Part shown: piece by piece, positions 53,099 through 61,908 of the stretch
How positions within the stretch are numbered: position 1 is the first letter of the stretch
How the letters are laid out: each line of letters begins with the position of its first letter
Assembly (NCBI RefSeq): GCF_000011005.1
Contig: NC_013665.1
Span: 2,457,501-2,521,500, forward strand
Source of the DNA: Methanocella paludicola SANAE
GTDB taxonomy: Archaea; Halobacteriota; Methanocellia; Methanocellales; Methanocellaceae
DNA length: 64,000 nucleotides
Reading direction: 5' to 3'
The notes under the pieces: generated by a model
Databases searched by the model: none
What the model was told of the DNA's origin: nothing
What the model saw: the letters and a program-made list of their open reading frames with translations, nothing else
Program-made: the position numbers and the translations under genes

Positions 53099-53605
53099 AT
53101 GAGCACGAAATTTAAGGGAAACCTGGACGAAACGGATATCTACATCATCCGAAAGCTTTGCGAGAACAGCAACACGCCCCTCGCCTGCATCGGGGACGAG
53201 CTGAACGTTTCGCCATCCACGATACACAAGCGGATCAACCGCCTCGTAGACGGCGGCGTGATCGAGCGCTTCACAATACTTTTCGACCCCGTGATACTCG
53301 ATTTAAAAACAGTCGCCTTCGTGGGCATCGAGCTGGAGCGCAGCGCCCTCACGGGCAAAAAGAAGGACGAGGTCATCGTCCAGCTCACGGGCATGCCCGA
53401 GGTGCTCGAGATATACGAGACGCTCGAGCCCTTCGACCTGATGCTCAAGCTCCGCACGAACAACGTGGACGTGCTCCGCGAAATAATCGGAAATATTTCC
53501 AGCATCGCGGGCGTGCTGAACACCAACACCATACTCACGACAAAAAAGATCCTGGAAACGCCGCTCAAGTACGATGCGGTCGACCAAAAAGCGGATAAAA
53601 ATTAG
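53099..53605 (+). CDS. Lrp/AsnC family transcriptional regulator
   Basis: A 168-residue winged-helix regulator with C-terminal RAM-like domain, a close paralogue of the one at 27419-27910 (shared IERFTILFDP, LKTVAFVGIEL, NTNTILTTKKI / TNTILTTNRI). The DNA-binding part is ETDIYIIRKLCENSNTPLACIGDELNVSPSTIHKRINRLVDGGVIERF. ATG 53099 is preferred to the upstream 53069 frame. It stands just outside the right edge of the island, next to the A33 tRNA-Thr, and faces another Lrp/AsnC gene. Confidence 0.93.
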   Translation: MSTKFKGNLDETDIYIIRKLCENSNTPLACIGDELNVSPSTIHKRINRLVDGGVIERFTILFDPVILDLKTVAFVGIELERSALTGKKKDEVIVQLTGMPEVLEIYETLEPFDLMLKLRTNNVDVLREIIGNISSIAGVLNTNTILTTKKILETPLKYDAVDQKADKN

Positions 53606-53622
53606 TTCTAGACGCCCACGCT

Positions 53623-54072
53623 TTAGTGGATGTCCACGTACGACATCTCGCGGATCGACTCCATGATGATGATGGTCTCATAATCATTGATACCCATGGG
53701 AGCTACTTTTTCCTTGAGGACGCGCTTCAGCTCGTCATAGTCCCATGTGGCGATGAGGAACGTGAGATTGTATGCGCCGCTGGTGTGGTACACCTGGAGG
53801 ATGTTGTCGACACGCTTGAGCTTCCGGGTCACCTCGTCGAGCCTGCCGGAGTCTACCTTGCACTTGATGATCGCATAACAGTCGAGGCCCGCCTTCTTCT
53901 TGTTGATGACGACCGTGTAGCCCTTGATCACGCCTTCTTCCTCCATGATGCCTATCCTGTCCCGGACCGTGGACTGAGCGCGGTCGATCTTCTTGGCTAC
54001 GTCCTTGTAGGTCATCCTTCCCGACTGCTGCAGGATGTTGAGTATCTTTTTGTTCATTTTGTCGATCTTCAT
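53623..54072 (-). CDS. Lrp/AsnC family transcriptional regulator
   Basis: A 149-residue Lrp/AsnC protein, more distant from the two paralogues. Winged helix: MNKKILNILQQSGRMTYKDVAKKIDRAQSTVRDRIGIMEEEGVIKGYTVVIN. RAM domain: AIIKCKVDSGRLDEVTRKLKRVDNILQVYHTSGAYNLTFLIATWDYDELKRVL. It is typical of archaeal Lrp proteins that sense amino acids. It converges with the preceding regulator and diverges from the KaiC-like ATPase gene at 54238. Confidence 0.93.
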   Translation of the reverse strand: MKIDKMNKKILNILQQSGRMTYKDVAKKIDRAQSTVRDRIGIMEEEGVIKGYTVVINKKKAGLDCYAIIKCKVDSGRLDEVTRKLKRVDNILQVYHTSGAYNLTFLIATWDYDELKRVLKEKVAPMGINDYETIIIMESIREMSYVDIH

Positions 54073-54237
54073 CTCATCGTCCCCGGTTTTTATGTGCTAA
54101 ATTATATTTATTAGATACATAAGTATATAAATATTCGTTTTTGAGGCTGGCGCCCGACGATGGGGCGCTCCCTTACTTAAAATACTTATATTAACATCGT
54201 CCAATCAATATAATACGATTCAGAAGGATGCCAGAGC

Positions 54238-55632
54238 ATGGGATTGGCCACAGTGAATACCGATATTGCCGGGTTCGACGCGCTCCTCGGAGGGGGCATA
54301 CCGAAAGGCTCGACCGTGCTCGTTTCCGGCCCGCCCGGCTCGGGCAAGACCGTGATGGCGCTCCAGTACACGTTCAACCAGGCCCGGAAGGGCGGCCGCG
54401 TGCTTTTTGTAAGTACTTGCGAGCTTTTATATTCAATTAACAAGTTCGCTTCCACGATGTCCTTTTTCGACCTGGGCCTGGTGAGGACCGGCGTAAACCT
54501 CGACTTCTACGGCCCCCGCGAGGAGGGCGGCTTCGTCGAGTTCTGGGACTACTCGCTCGGGACGATCATGGAGGGCGAGTGTACGGGCGATATCTTCGAC
54601 GTCATCCAGGAGCGGGTCAGCTCCCACCGTATCGATCACCTGGTCGTCGATTCCATTACGGCCGTGCATTTGTTCCTCGGCAGCGACGTGGAGCGGCACC
54701 AGAAGCTTTTATTGTTCTTAGGATGGGCATCCCGCTCGGGATGCACGACGATATTTACCGCGGAGCGGGATGGCGTGGAGCGCATGCTCGTCGACGCCAT
54801 CGTAGACCTGAGAAGGCATGGTGCGGGAGCCCCGGGAGGGCTCGAAGTGTCGCTCAGGACGATCGAGGTCGTAAAGCTCAGGGGGCAGGAGCACTGCTTC
54901 GGGCGGTACTTATACAACATTTCAAAGGACGGCGTAACTGTGCTTGACCCGGGCACGGGCAGCCCGCCCGCGGGGGAGACTGCGAAAACCGGCATCTCTG
55001 ACCTCGACGATATAATATCGGGGATGCCATACGGCTCTTCGTGGCATTTCGAAGTGCGTGAGGAAGCGCTCTACAGGCCCATAATGGATGCGATGATAAG
55101 GGAGACGCTCGCCTCCGGCGACGGCCTTGTATACATGGCATCGGCGGGCGATGACCTTTCGCTCGAATCGTTCAGGAAGCGTTTCGGGCCCGAAACGGAG
55201 CTGAAAGGCCGTCTGGCCATCATGGACCCCTTCAACATTCCCGTGCCGGATAAGCTCAAGGAGTTCGTGGTCACGGCAGATATGGGAGAATCGGGCCATG
55301 CATCGTCGAGGCAGCGCCTGATGAAAGGCAAGCGGTGCCGCATCATCGCCAACGCTGGCAGCATGGAGAAAGCTCTCGGCGTTCAAGAGGCATTGAAGAC
55401 GCTCGATTATGCGCTGGGCCGTGCCCGGGGCAAGAGCGACATCCTGGCCGTATTTAGCGGCCCGGCGTGTACGCTTTCGGCCGATATTTCGGCATCGTCT
55501 GACGGTGTGGTCGACGTCTGGGACTACGGCGGCTATGCGCTGCTGCGGGTGAGAAAGGCGCCCTACGCAAAAAGTTTTGAGCCCTATGTCGCCCGGCTCG
55601 AAGATGGGCAGTTGCGGCTGAAGCGGCTCTAA
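54238..55632 (+). CDS. KaiC-like ATPase with degenerate second RecA domain
   Basis: A 464-residue protein. The first half is a KaiC-like ATPase: TDIAGFDALLGGGIPKGSTVLVSGPPGSGKTV (Walker A GPPGSGKT, about 31-38) and IDHLVVDSITAVHLF (Walker B). The second half (about 245-464) starts with the same family opening, AKTGISDLDDIISGMPYGSSWHFEVREE, but lacks any Walker A, so it is a pseudo-ATPase. This layout is that of a double-KaiC protein whose C-terminal unit has lost nucleotide binding. It is divergent from an Lrp-type gene and may be regulated by it. Function unknown. Confidence 0.88.
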   Translation: MGLATVNTDIAGFDALLGGGIPKGSTVLVSGPPGSGKTVMALQYTFNQARKGGRVLFVSTCELLYSINKFASTMSFFDLGLVRTGVNLDFYGPREEGGFVEFWDYSLGTIMEGECTGDIFDVIQERVSSHRIDHLVVDSITAVHLFLGSDVERHQKLLLFLGWASRSGCTTIFTAERDGVERMLVDAIVDLRRHGAGAPGGLEVSLRTIEVVKLRGQEHCFGRYLYNISKDGVTVLDPGTGSPPAGETAKTGISDLDDIISGMPYGSSWHFEVREEALYRPIMDAMIRETLASGDGLVYMASAGDDLSLESFRKRFGPETELKGRLAIMDPFNIPVPDKLKEFVVTADMGESGHASSRQRLMKGKRCRIIANAGSMEKALGVQEALKTLDYALGRARGKSDILAVFSGPACTLSADISASSDGVVDVWDYGGYALLRVRKAPYAKSFEPYVARLEDGQLRLKRL

Positions 55633-55667
55633 GTAGAGATATTTTTAAACTTACTGGAAGGATGAGC

Positions 55668-56966
55668 TTATAGCCGGATCGACGCGAGCCACGAGCTGAT
55701 AGCATGATACCCGTTGCTGACGCCGGCCTGCAGAAGCTGCACCGGGTCGGTGATGTGGAAGTAGTACACCAGGATGGCGGCGCCGATGACCGTGCCCAGC
55801 ATGCTGCCCACGTTCGCCATGGCCGCAATGGCGATGGCCTTGAACAATTTATTCTTGAACATCTTCTTCAGCGTTTCGATGACTCCGGCCTCATCGTCGG
55901 TGCCGAGGAGCGTGTTCAGGTCCTCCATGGTCGGGGGATACTGGGTGGCCTCCACGACGCCCGCCAGCCAGCCGATGGCCAGGACGGGGTTGATGAAGGC
56001 GTACCAGGCCAGGCCGAACGCGGTCGCGATCGACTTCCAGTGGCCGCCTACGGCGGCGACGAACAGCGCCGACAGGGTGCCCTGCACCAGGAACAGCACG
56101 CCAAGCGCCAGGAGAAGCTGCTCCAGAGGTATGCCCGAAAGTATGAGCAACAAAAATACGAACACGACCGAAAGGACTACCAGCCCGCTGAAGATCTTCA
56201 GCCAGGGGATGTGCCGCTTTTTAGGGACGTCCGAGATGGACGCGATGGGCGGGATGGTCTCCGGGTGCTCCAGGTATTTCCGGATGCCTTCACGGTGCCC
56301 GGCACCGACGACTCCGACCACGCGCTTTGTCTTTCCGATCTCTAATAGATTATGTGCCAGGTACGCGTCGCGCTCGTCCACGAGGACTTCGGCGACCGAC
56401 GGCGTGAATTCCCTGAGCTCCTCGATCAGGCTCGAGACCACGTCCTCTTGCGTTATCTGTTCGATGTCGACGTCCTTGGTGCCGATGCCCAGCGACGCCA
56501 GGACGAGCGAGTAGAACATCCTGAACTTTTCGCGGAACGACATCTTCGCCCAGAACCGGGCCAGCGTGATGCCCAGGTCCCTGTCGATGTACACCACTCC
56601 CAGGCCCCTGGCGTTCGCGGCTTCAATAGCGGCCAGCATCTCGGAGCCGGGCTTTACGCCCATTTCGGCGCCGACCTTACGCTGGACGAATGCTAACAGT
56701 GTCTGCATTAAAAATAGAGCCAGGTTGTTGCCCTTAAGCAATTCTTTTATGGGTATTTCCTTTTGGCCCTGATCGCCTTCTTTGAGAACCCGGGCACGGC
56801 GTATGTCGAGCTCGACGGCGACCACGTCGGGCTTGTAGGCCTCGATGGCCTCCTCAACTTCCTTTACGCTCTTCTCCGACACGTGGGCGGTGCCCACGAG
56901 CATGATGTTATCCATGGGGTTCGGAGAAATGCGTGTTTCAGCGTGTGTGTCCGCCTGTCCTTCCAT
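55668..56966 (-). CDS. TraB/PrgY-family membrane protein
   Basis: A 432-residue protein of the TraB family. The N-terminal soluble domain (about 20-240) has the family features IMLVGTAHVSEKSVKEVEEAIEAYKPDVVAVELDIRRA, MLAAIEAANARGLGVVYIDRDLGITLARFW and VVGVVGAGHREGI, with the GTAH and GxGH motifs thought to form a metal-dependent catalytic site related to TIKI proteases. The C-terminal half has about six membrane helices. In eukaryotes and enterococci relatives modify or inhibit signal peptides; archaeal targets are unknown. ATG 56966 follows a TATA-like tract at about 57000-57012. Confidence 0.88.
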   Translation of the reverse strand: MEGQADTHAETRISPNPMDNIMLVGTAHVSEKSVKEVEEAIEAYKPDVVAVELDIRRARVLKEGDQGQKEIPIKELLKGNNLALFLMQTLLAFVQRKVGAEMGVKPGSEMLAAIEAANARGLGVVYIDRDLGITLARFWAKMSFREKFRMFYSLVLASLGIGTKDVDIEQITQEDVVSSLIEELREFTPSVAEVLVDERDAYLAHNLLEIGKTKRVVGVVGAGHREGIRKYLEHPETIPPIASISDVPKKRHIPWLKIFSGLVVLSVVFVFLLLILSGIPLEQLLLALGVLFLVQGTLSALFVAAVGGHWKSIATAFGLAWYAFINPVLAIGWLAGVVEATQYPPTMEDLNTLLGTDDEAGVIETLKKMFKNKLFKAIAIAAMANVGSMLGTVIGAAILVYYFHITDPVQLLQAGVSNGYHAISSWLASIRL

Positions 56967-57036
56967 CAACGTTTCACGACCGGTACCTGCAAATAAGCAT
57001 TATAATTATATTATTTTTATTCATTTGTGGTTATAT

Positions 57037-58158
57037 TTAAGCGTTGGGACTGGTTACTCCGGCCCTGGCCACCTCGTAAAGCTCCAGCGCCTTGAGCATG
57101 TCCGTCCTCGAGACGATGCCCGCCATCTGCCCGCCGTCCATCACCACGAGGCGCCCGATCTTGTTCGTCGACAGCTTCTGAAGCGCCGTGAACGCATCAT
57201 CATCGGGCTTCAGCGTAATAACGTTTCTGGTCATGATATCCCGGACGGGAGTCGTGGCCCGCGCTTCCACCGGCACCCGGGACACGTCGTTCAGCGTCAC
57301 GATGCCCACCATCTTGCCTGCCTCGACAACCGGGTAGCCCAGGTGCTTGAGCCTGAACATCGTATCGATGGCCTGCGCCACCGTCGTGCCGACATCGAGC
57401 GTGTGCACGTCAGTGGTCATGATGTCTTTTACTTTTATGCCCTCCAGGGTCATGGACGTCGTAGTCGAGCGCTCCTCCTCGCCTGCCGCCATGTAAATGA
57501 AGAGCGCGATGACGATGAACCAGAGGCCGGTCGGCCATGTCAGGATGCCGAGGAGCGCCAGGATGTAGGCGAACAGCTTGCCCACGCTGACCGCTATTCG
57601 GGTGGCCTTGATGTACGGCATCCGCTTCGCCAGAAAGCCTCGAAGGACCCGGCCGCCGTCCATGGGGAAGGCCGGGAGGATGTTGAATATGGCGAGGGCG
57701 ATGTTCATGTACGCCAGGAGCGCGACCATTGTGCCAGTATACGGGTCGCTTTTCATGCCCGGCACGAGGAAGTATATGGCCGCAAATATGACCCCTAGCA
57801 CCATGCTGGTCGCCGGCCCCACGAAGGCCATGAACATCTCCACCGCGGGGTTCCTCGGTATATCCTCCATCTCCGAGACGCCGCCGAACAGGAAGAGCGT
57901 GATCCCGCCGATCTTTATGCCGTTATGCACGGCGATGTAGGAGTGCGCCAGCTCGTGGATGAGGACGCAGGCGAAGAGCAGGATCGCCCCGATGAGGCTG
58001 AGGCCTATGCGGATCCAAATATCGGGAACGTTGCTGAACCCGAGGGGCGGGGGAGAGGTCGCGAAGGCGAAGGCGATAAATGGCAGGATGAGTAAAAAAG
58101 TTACGTGCAGCTTGATGGGAATGCCCATTACGCTGCCGATTTTAAGCGACGAGACCAT
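57037..58158 (-). CDS. site-2 protease family M50 with C-terminal CBS pair
   Basis: A 373-residue intramembrane zinc protease. HELAHSYIAVH (about 65-75) holds the HExxH zinc site and ILPAFPMDGGRVLRGFL (about 165-181) the third ligand Asp. About six transmembrane helices cover residues 1-215. Two CBS motifs follow (VKDIMTTDVHTLDVGTTVAQAID and VRDIMTRNVITLKPDDDAFTALQKL, about 235-360), which bind adenine nucleotides and should control the protease. It probably releases membrane-bound regulators. It is divergent from the PRC-barrel gene. Confidence 0.95.
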   Translation of the reverse strand: MVSSLKIGSVMGIPIKLHVTFLLILPFIAFAFATSPPPLGFSNVPDIWIRIGLSLIGAILLFACVLIHELAHSYIAVHNGIKIGGITLFLFGGVSEMEDIPRNPAVEMFMAFVGPATSMVLGVIFAAIYFLVPGMKSDPYTGTMVALLAYMNIALAIFNILPAFPMDGGRVLRGFLAKRMPYIKATRIAVSVGKLFAYILALLGILTWPTGLWFIVIALFIYMAAGEEERSTTTSMTLEGIKVKDIMTTDVHTLDVGTTVAQAIDTMFRLKHLGYPVVEAGKMVGIVTLNDVSRVPVEARATTPVRDIMTRNVITLKPDDDAFTALQKLSTNKIGRLVVMDGGQMAGIVSRTDMLKALELYEVARAGVTSPNA

Positions 58159-58225
58159 AACGTTTTAATATTATCTAACAAAGTATATATCATTATAGGG
58201 CTATAAGTTGGGGAGAGGATACTTA

Positions 58226-58495
58226 ATGATTGCTGATATCACCTCTTTATTCGACCTGAACGTCTATACGGACAAGGGAAAATACGTGGGGAAGGTGCAG
58301 GATGTCCAGCTTGAGGCGAACGAGAGGAAGATCTCAGGCCTCGCGCTGGGGAACATTAATAAGGACATGTTCGACGTTGAGACAAGGGGCGTCATTATCC
58401 CCTACAGGTGGGTGCTCGCGGCCGGCGATATCGTCATTATCAGGCAGCCGAACGTGAACCTGGGCGAGAAGAGCGAAGAAGCTGAGGAGATGTAA
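58226..58495 (+). CDS. PRC-barrel domain protein
   Basis: An 89-residue protein consisting of a single PRC-barrel: the strands SLFDLNVYTDKGKYVGKVQDVQLEANERKISGLALG and GVIIPYRWVLAAGDIVIIR are typical. Archaeal stand-alone PRC-barrels bind RNA-processing, cell-division (CdpB-like) or other partner proteins; which applies is not certain. ATG 58226 is chosen because the purine-rich GGGGAGAGGA sits at 58210-58219, about 6 bases upstream. The acidic tail SEEAEEM is short. Confidence 0.88.
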   Translation: MIADITSLFDLNVYTDKGKYVGKVQDVQLEANERKISGLALGNINKDMFDVETRGVIIPYRWVLAAGDIVIIRQPNVNLGEKSEEAEEM

Positions 58496-58568
58496 TCTCC
58501 TCGAGCTCATCCTTTTTTTGATATTTTGTAGTGTTGAATAGATCTTATACTTCATGCGCTTCCCTAGC

Positions 58569-59243
58569 TTAAGCCCGCGAAGCTTGTTAAGTCCGCGAAG
58601 ACTGTTTCGAGCCCGAAGACCGCGAAGCTGGCGCGAAGACCGCGAAGACATATTAAAAATTTGATTCTTGCGCGTTTTTGGGATGGCCTATATCCTATGC
58701 CGTCCCGGAGTGTCATAGCACACAGGGGCACCGAGCTCGCCGAGGTTAACGGAGATTTTTTAATGATTTGAGGCACGGAGCACACGGAGCACGGTTTATT
58801 AGTTTTCCCGGGGCACAGAGTTAATAGAGGCAGGGTTGACCAATAAACAATTAATAAGGTAGCTTTGAATAAACGGCGAGGAATGGTTTATCGTCGACTA
58901 TGCCTCTTTCAACTCTGTGCCCCGGGTAAGTTATAAACCCGTCCCTGTGGCCTCTGTGACCTCTCTTTTTAATAAAAATCTCCCTGAAACTCCCTGCTCT
59001 CCGTGCCCCTGTGTGCTATGACACTCCGGGACGGCATAGGGGTAAGGCGGGAGTTCGCATAAGTAAAACCATACGCCATGAAGACACAATAAGTAAATAA
59101 AGAAAAACGCTTACCCCAAAATCGCGGAAGAATCCATTTTAACATAAAATTATCTTTTAATCTATCTTCGCGGTCTTCGCGTAAGCTTCGCGGTCTTCGG
59201 GCTCGAAACAGTCTTCGCGTACTTAACAAGCTTCGCGGGCTTT
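58569..59243. repeat. palindromic repeat element D (GCGAAG / CTCTGTG family, best preserved)
   Basis: A non-coding element of about 675 bases that folds back on itself in nested arms. Outer arms: 58569-58649 and 59165-59243, GCGAAG units, about 80 bases each. Second arms: 58696-58736 and 58996-59038, with 36 bases perfectly complementary. Third arms: 58807-58822 and 58911-58926, 16 bases perfectly complementary (CCCGGGGCACAGAGTT). Centre: GTTGACCAATAAAC at 58834-58847 faces GTTTATCGTCGAC at 58886-58898. It lies between the convergent PRC-barrel and MFS genes. Frames inside are artefacts. Confidence 0.93.
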
Positions 59244-59270
59244 AGCTGCACAAGCGAGCGGATTGAATAA

Positions 59271-60494
59271 TTATTTTAGCACATACGAGCCGTTCTTATT
59301 ATGCGGGACTAGCTTTCTTAAATAAATAAAGCTGAGGGCACAGCCTAAGCCCGCCGTCCCGACGATGAGCCAAACGTACATACCCGGCAGGTGGTCAAGG
59401 AGAACTCCGCCCAGCAGCGGCCCGACGGCAAAGCCCAGGGTGCTCGTAAGCCCGCTGAAGCCCTGGTAGCGCCCCCGGTTCTCCTCGGTGGACAGGTTGG
59501 CCGTCAGCGTGGTCTGCGGGGGCATGTACGTTAATTCGCCCAGCGTAACGATAAAGATGCACAGGGCCAGCATGAGGAAGTTGTGCGAGAACGCGACCAA
59601 CCCGAAGCCCAGCGCGTAGAGCGTCACGCCCAGGGCCATCGAGAGCGTGAGCCTGTAGCGGTCCGTGAGCCTGGTGACGAAGTACTGCGCCACCACGACC
59701 ATGATACCGTTAATGGCGAAAAGCATGCCTATCTCGACCTCGGGGATCCCCACGAATCCCTTGGAGTAAACGGACAGGGGCGAGTACATCTGGGAGTAGA
59801 CGACCGAGACGAGGAACACCAGGATCGAGAAGACCATAAAGGGCCGGTCGTCCGGGATCCTGCGCAGGTCCTTTAATGTGAACCGCCTGGCGGGGATGCA
59901 CGTCCTCGTGTCGCTGATGAAAAAGATGACCAGGAGCAGGTAAATAGTGCTGGTGACGGCCGTGAAGTAGAACATGGACGAGTAGGAGAGCATGGCCATG
60001 ACCCCGCCTACCATGGGGCCGAGGGCGAATCCTGCGTTCTGCCCGATACGTAATAAACTGAAGGCTTCTAGCCGCTTTTGGGGAGGCACAAGATCGGTGG
60101 CGATAATGTTCGGTATGGGGCGGAAGAGCCCGGTGGCCACGCGGGTCATGCATAATATGAGCAGGTAAAGCCCATAATGAGCCTTAGCGCCAACGGCCCA
60201 CCCCAGCAGCAGGAAGCTCGTTATCAGGATGGACAGGCCCAGGATGAACGTGAACCGCCTCCCCATACGGTCGCACATCTCGCCCCCAACGAACTGGAAG
60301 ATGGCCCCGACGAACGAGGAGGCGAACATGGCGAACCCCACGAGGCCGGCCGATACGCCCTGGTAATAGTACAGGTATATCGAGATGAAAGGCATCACGA
60401 TGGACATGCCGAACTGGTTGAGGGCCATGCCGAAGAACAGTATCCATAGCCTGCGGTCATATGCCGGAAGCTTGAGGTTCTGTATCATGGACAT
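59271..60494 (-). CDS. MFS transporter
   Basis: A 407-residue membrane protein with 12 hydrophobic helices. The MFS motif A is seen after helix 2 (GGEMCDRMGRRFTFILG, about 70-86) and again in a weaker form after helix 8 (TRLTDRYRLTLSMALG). The conserved end of motif 5-like helices PMVGGVMAML and GFAVGPLLGGVLL suggests a drug/H+ antiporter type. The substrate is unknown. GTG 60503 could extend it by three residues. It lies next to repeat element D. Confidence 0.92.
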   Translation of the reverse strand: MSMIQNLKLPAYDRRLWILFFGMALNQFGMSIVMPFISIYLYYYQGVSAGLVGFAMFASSFVGAIFQFVGGEMCDRMGRRFTFILGLSILITSFLLLGWAVGAKAHYGLYLLILCMTRVATGLFRPIPNIIATDLVPPQKRLEAFSLLRIGQNAGFALGPMVGGVMAMLSYSSMFYFTAVTSTIYLLLVIFFISDTRTCIPARRFTLKDLRRIPDDRPFMVFSILVFLVSVVYSQMYSPLSVYSKGFVGIPEVEIGMLFAINGIMVVVAQYFVTRLTDRYRLTLSMALGVTLYALGFGLVAFSHNFLMLALCIFIVTLGELTYMPPQTTLTANLSTEENRGRYQGFSGLTSTLGFAVGPLLGGVLLDHLPGMYVWLIVGTAGLGCALSFIYLRKLVPHNKNGSYVLK

Positions 60495-60565
60495 GGCTAT
60501 CACGACGGATGAAAAATGGTAATATACGATACCGGTAGATAAATGTAATGTAGCTGTGGTGACGT

Positions 60566-61309
60566 ATGGCCGACGAGCGATTCAAGGTAAAGGAGATATA
60601 CAAGGACATCAAGGCGCTGCCGCCCGTCATCGTGCGGGCGGACGGGAGGAACTTCAAGGAGTCCCTGGCCCGGCTAAAATTTAAAAAGCCATACGACCTG
60701 AAGTTCGAAAAGGCCATGGTTTCCGCGGGTCATGCGCTCATGGAGTCCAGCGGCCTGGGGCCGCTCTGGGTGTACACGTTCTCCGACGAGCTCAATGTCT
60801 TCTTCAGCGAGCTTCCGTTCGACGGAAGGGTGGAGAAGCTGGACTCGGTGGTGCCCTCGTTTTTATCCAGCGCCCTGACGCTGGCTTTAGGCGTGAAGAC
60901 GCCCCTGGCGTTCGACGCCCGCGTCGTGCCCCTGCATTACGAGGACGTATCGGGGTACCTGCAGTGGAGGCAGGCGGAGGCGTGGCGTAACCACATGCAG
61001 TCCTATGGCTTTTACACGCTCGTTAAGGATGGCCTGGCCGAGAAGTACGCCTCGAAAACGCTGCGGGGCATGAAGTTCGAGGACATCCACGAGATGATGT
61101 GGCAGCGCGGCATCAACCTGAACGAGACGCCCGCCTGGCAGCGTAAGGGCGTGTTCATCTATAGAAAGATGGTAATGAAGGAAGGGTACGACCCCGTCAA
61201 GAAGAAAAAGGTCCGGGCCCGGCGGGCCGAGGTGGAGGAGTCCTGGGACCCCCCGCTCTTCGGCTCGAAAGAGGGCGAGGCGTTCCTTAAAAGCTTAAAG
61301 TCTCTTTAA
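60566..61309 (+). CDS. thg1: tRNA(His) guanylyltransferase / Thg1-like protein
   Basis: A 247-residue reverse polymerase (3'-5') of the Thg1 family that adds G at position -1 of tRNA(His) or repairs tRNA 5' ends. The first metal-binding motif is PPVIVRADGRNFKESL (D-G), the second is VYTFSDELNVFF (S-D-E), and the typical WRQAEAWRNHMQSYGFYTLV follows. Archaeal homologues (TLPs) often do 5' repair of truncated tRNAs. ATG is preceded by GGTGAC. The end overlaps the convergent acetyltransferase gene by 15 bases. Confidence 0.95.
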   Translation: MADERFKVKEIYKDIKALPPVIVRADGRNFKESLARLKFKKPYDLKFEKAMVSAGHALMESSGLGPLWVYTFSDELNVFFSELPFDGRVEKLDSVVPSFLSSALTLALGVKTPLAFDARVVPLHYEDVSGYLQWRQAEAWRNHMQSYGFYTLVKDGLAEKYASKTLRGMKFEDIHEMMWQRGINLNETPAWQRKGVFIYRKMVMKEGYDPVKKKKVRARRAEVEESWDPPLFGSKEGEAFLKSLKSL

Positions 61310-61849
61310 TATTTTGCACGGGTTGCCGGCCGCCACGACGTTCGAGGGGACGTCCCTGACGACGACGCTGCCCGCGCCGATGGTCGTGTTGTCGCCTATG
61401 TGAACTCCCGGGCCTATGATCGCCCCGCCTCCGATCCACACGTTATTGCCGATATGCACGGGCGCCCCAAGCTCTAGCCTTGTTCTTCTTATCCCGGGTT
61501 CCGTGGGATGGTACGCGCCATATATCTGCACGTATGGCCCGCAAAGTACTCCGTCGCCTATCCGCACCTCTCCGCAGTCGAGCACCACGCACCCGAAGTT
61601 CATGTAGAGCCGCTCGCCGGCATGGATGTTCGGGCCGTAGTCGCAATAGAACGGGGGCTCGATCTCAATCGGCTTCTTCAGCTTCCCGAAAAGGTCCTGG
61701 AGTATGGCCGTCCGCTTGTCGGGCTCGTCGGGCGTGGTGTTATTGTAAACGTACAACAGCCGCCGTGCCCTCAGGCGCAGGGCTACGAGCTCGCTGTCCG
61801 AAGCGTCGTAGAGCTCGCCGGCCAGCATCTTTTCTCTCTCGGTCTTCAT
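61295..61849 (-). CDS. sugar O-acetyltransferase (maltose acetyltransferase-like)
   Basis: A 184-residue left-handed beta-helix acetyltransferase. The N-terminal Mac domain is seen in MLAGELYDASDSELVALRLRARRLLYVYNNT, and hexapeptide repeats cover about 75-175 (GVLCGPYVQIYGAYHPTEPGIR with the catalytic His, then HIGNNVWIGGGAIIGPGVHIGDNTTIGAGSVVVRDVPSNVVAAGNPCKI). It transfers acetyl from acetyl-CoA to a sugar hydroxyl; the natural substrate in archaea is not known. It converges with thg1. Confidence 0.95.
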   Translation of the reverse strand: MKTEREKMLAGELYDASDSELVALRLRARRLLYVYNNTTPDEPDKRTAILQDLFGKLKKPIEIEPPFYCDYGPNIHAGERLYMNFGCVVLDCGEVRIGDGVLCGPYVQIYGAYHPTEPGIRRTRLELGAPVHIGNNVWIGGGAIIGPGVHIGDNTTIGAGSVVVRDVPSNVVAAGNPCKILKRL

Positions 61850-61908
61850 CCAATAAACAATAAAAGTCCCACGGCCATAATCGTGACCGCGGGAAAAGCC
61901 AGAAAAAG

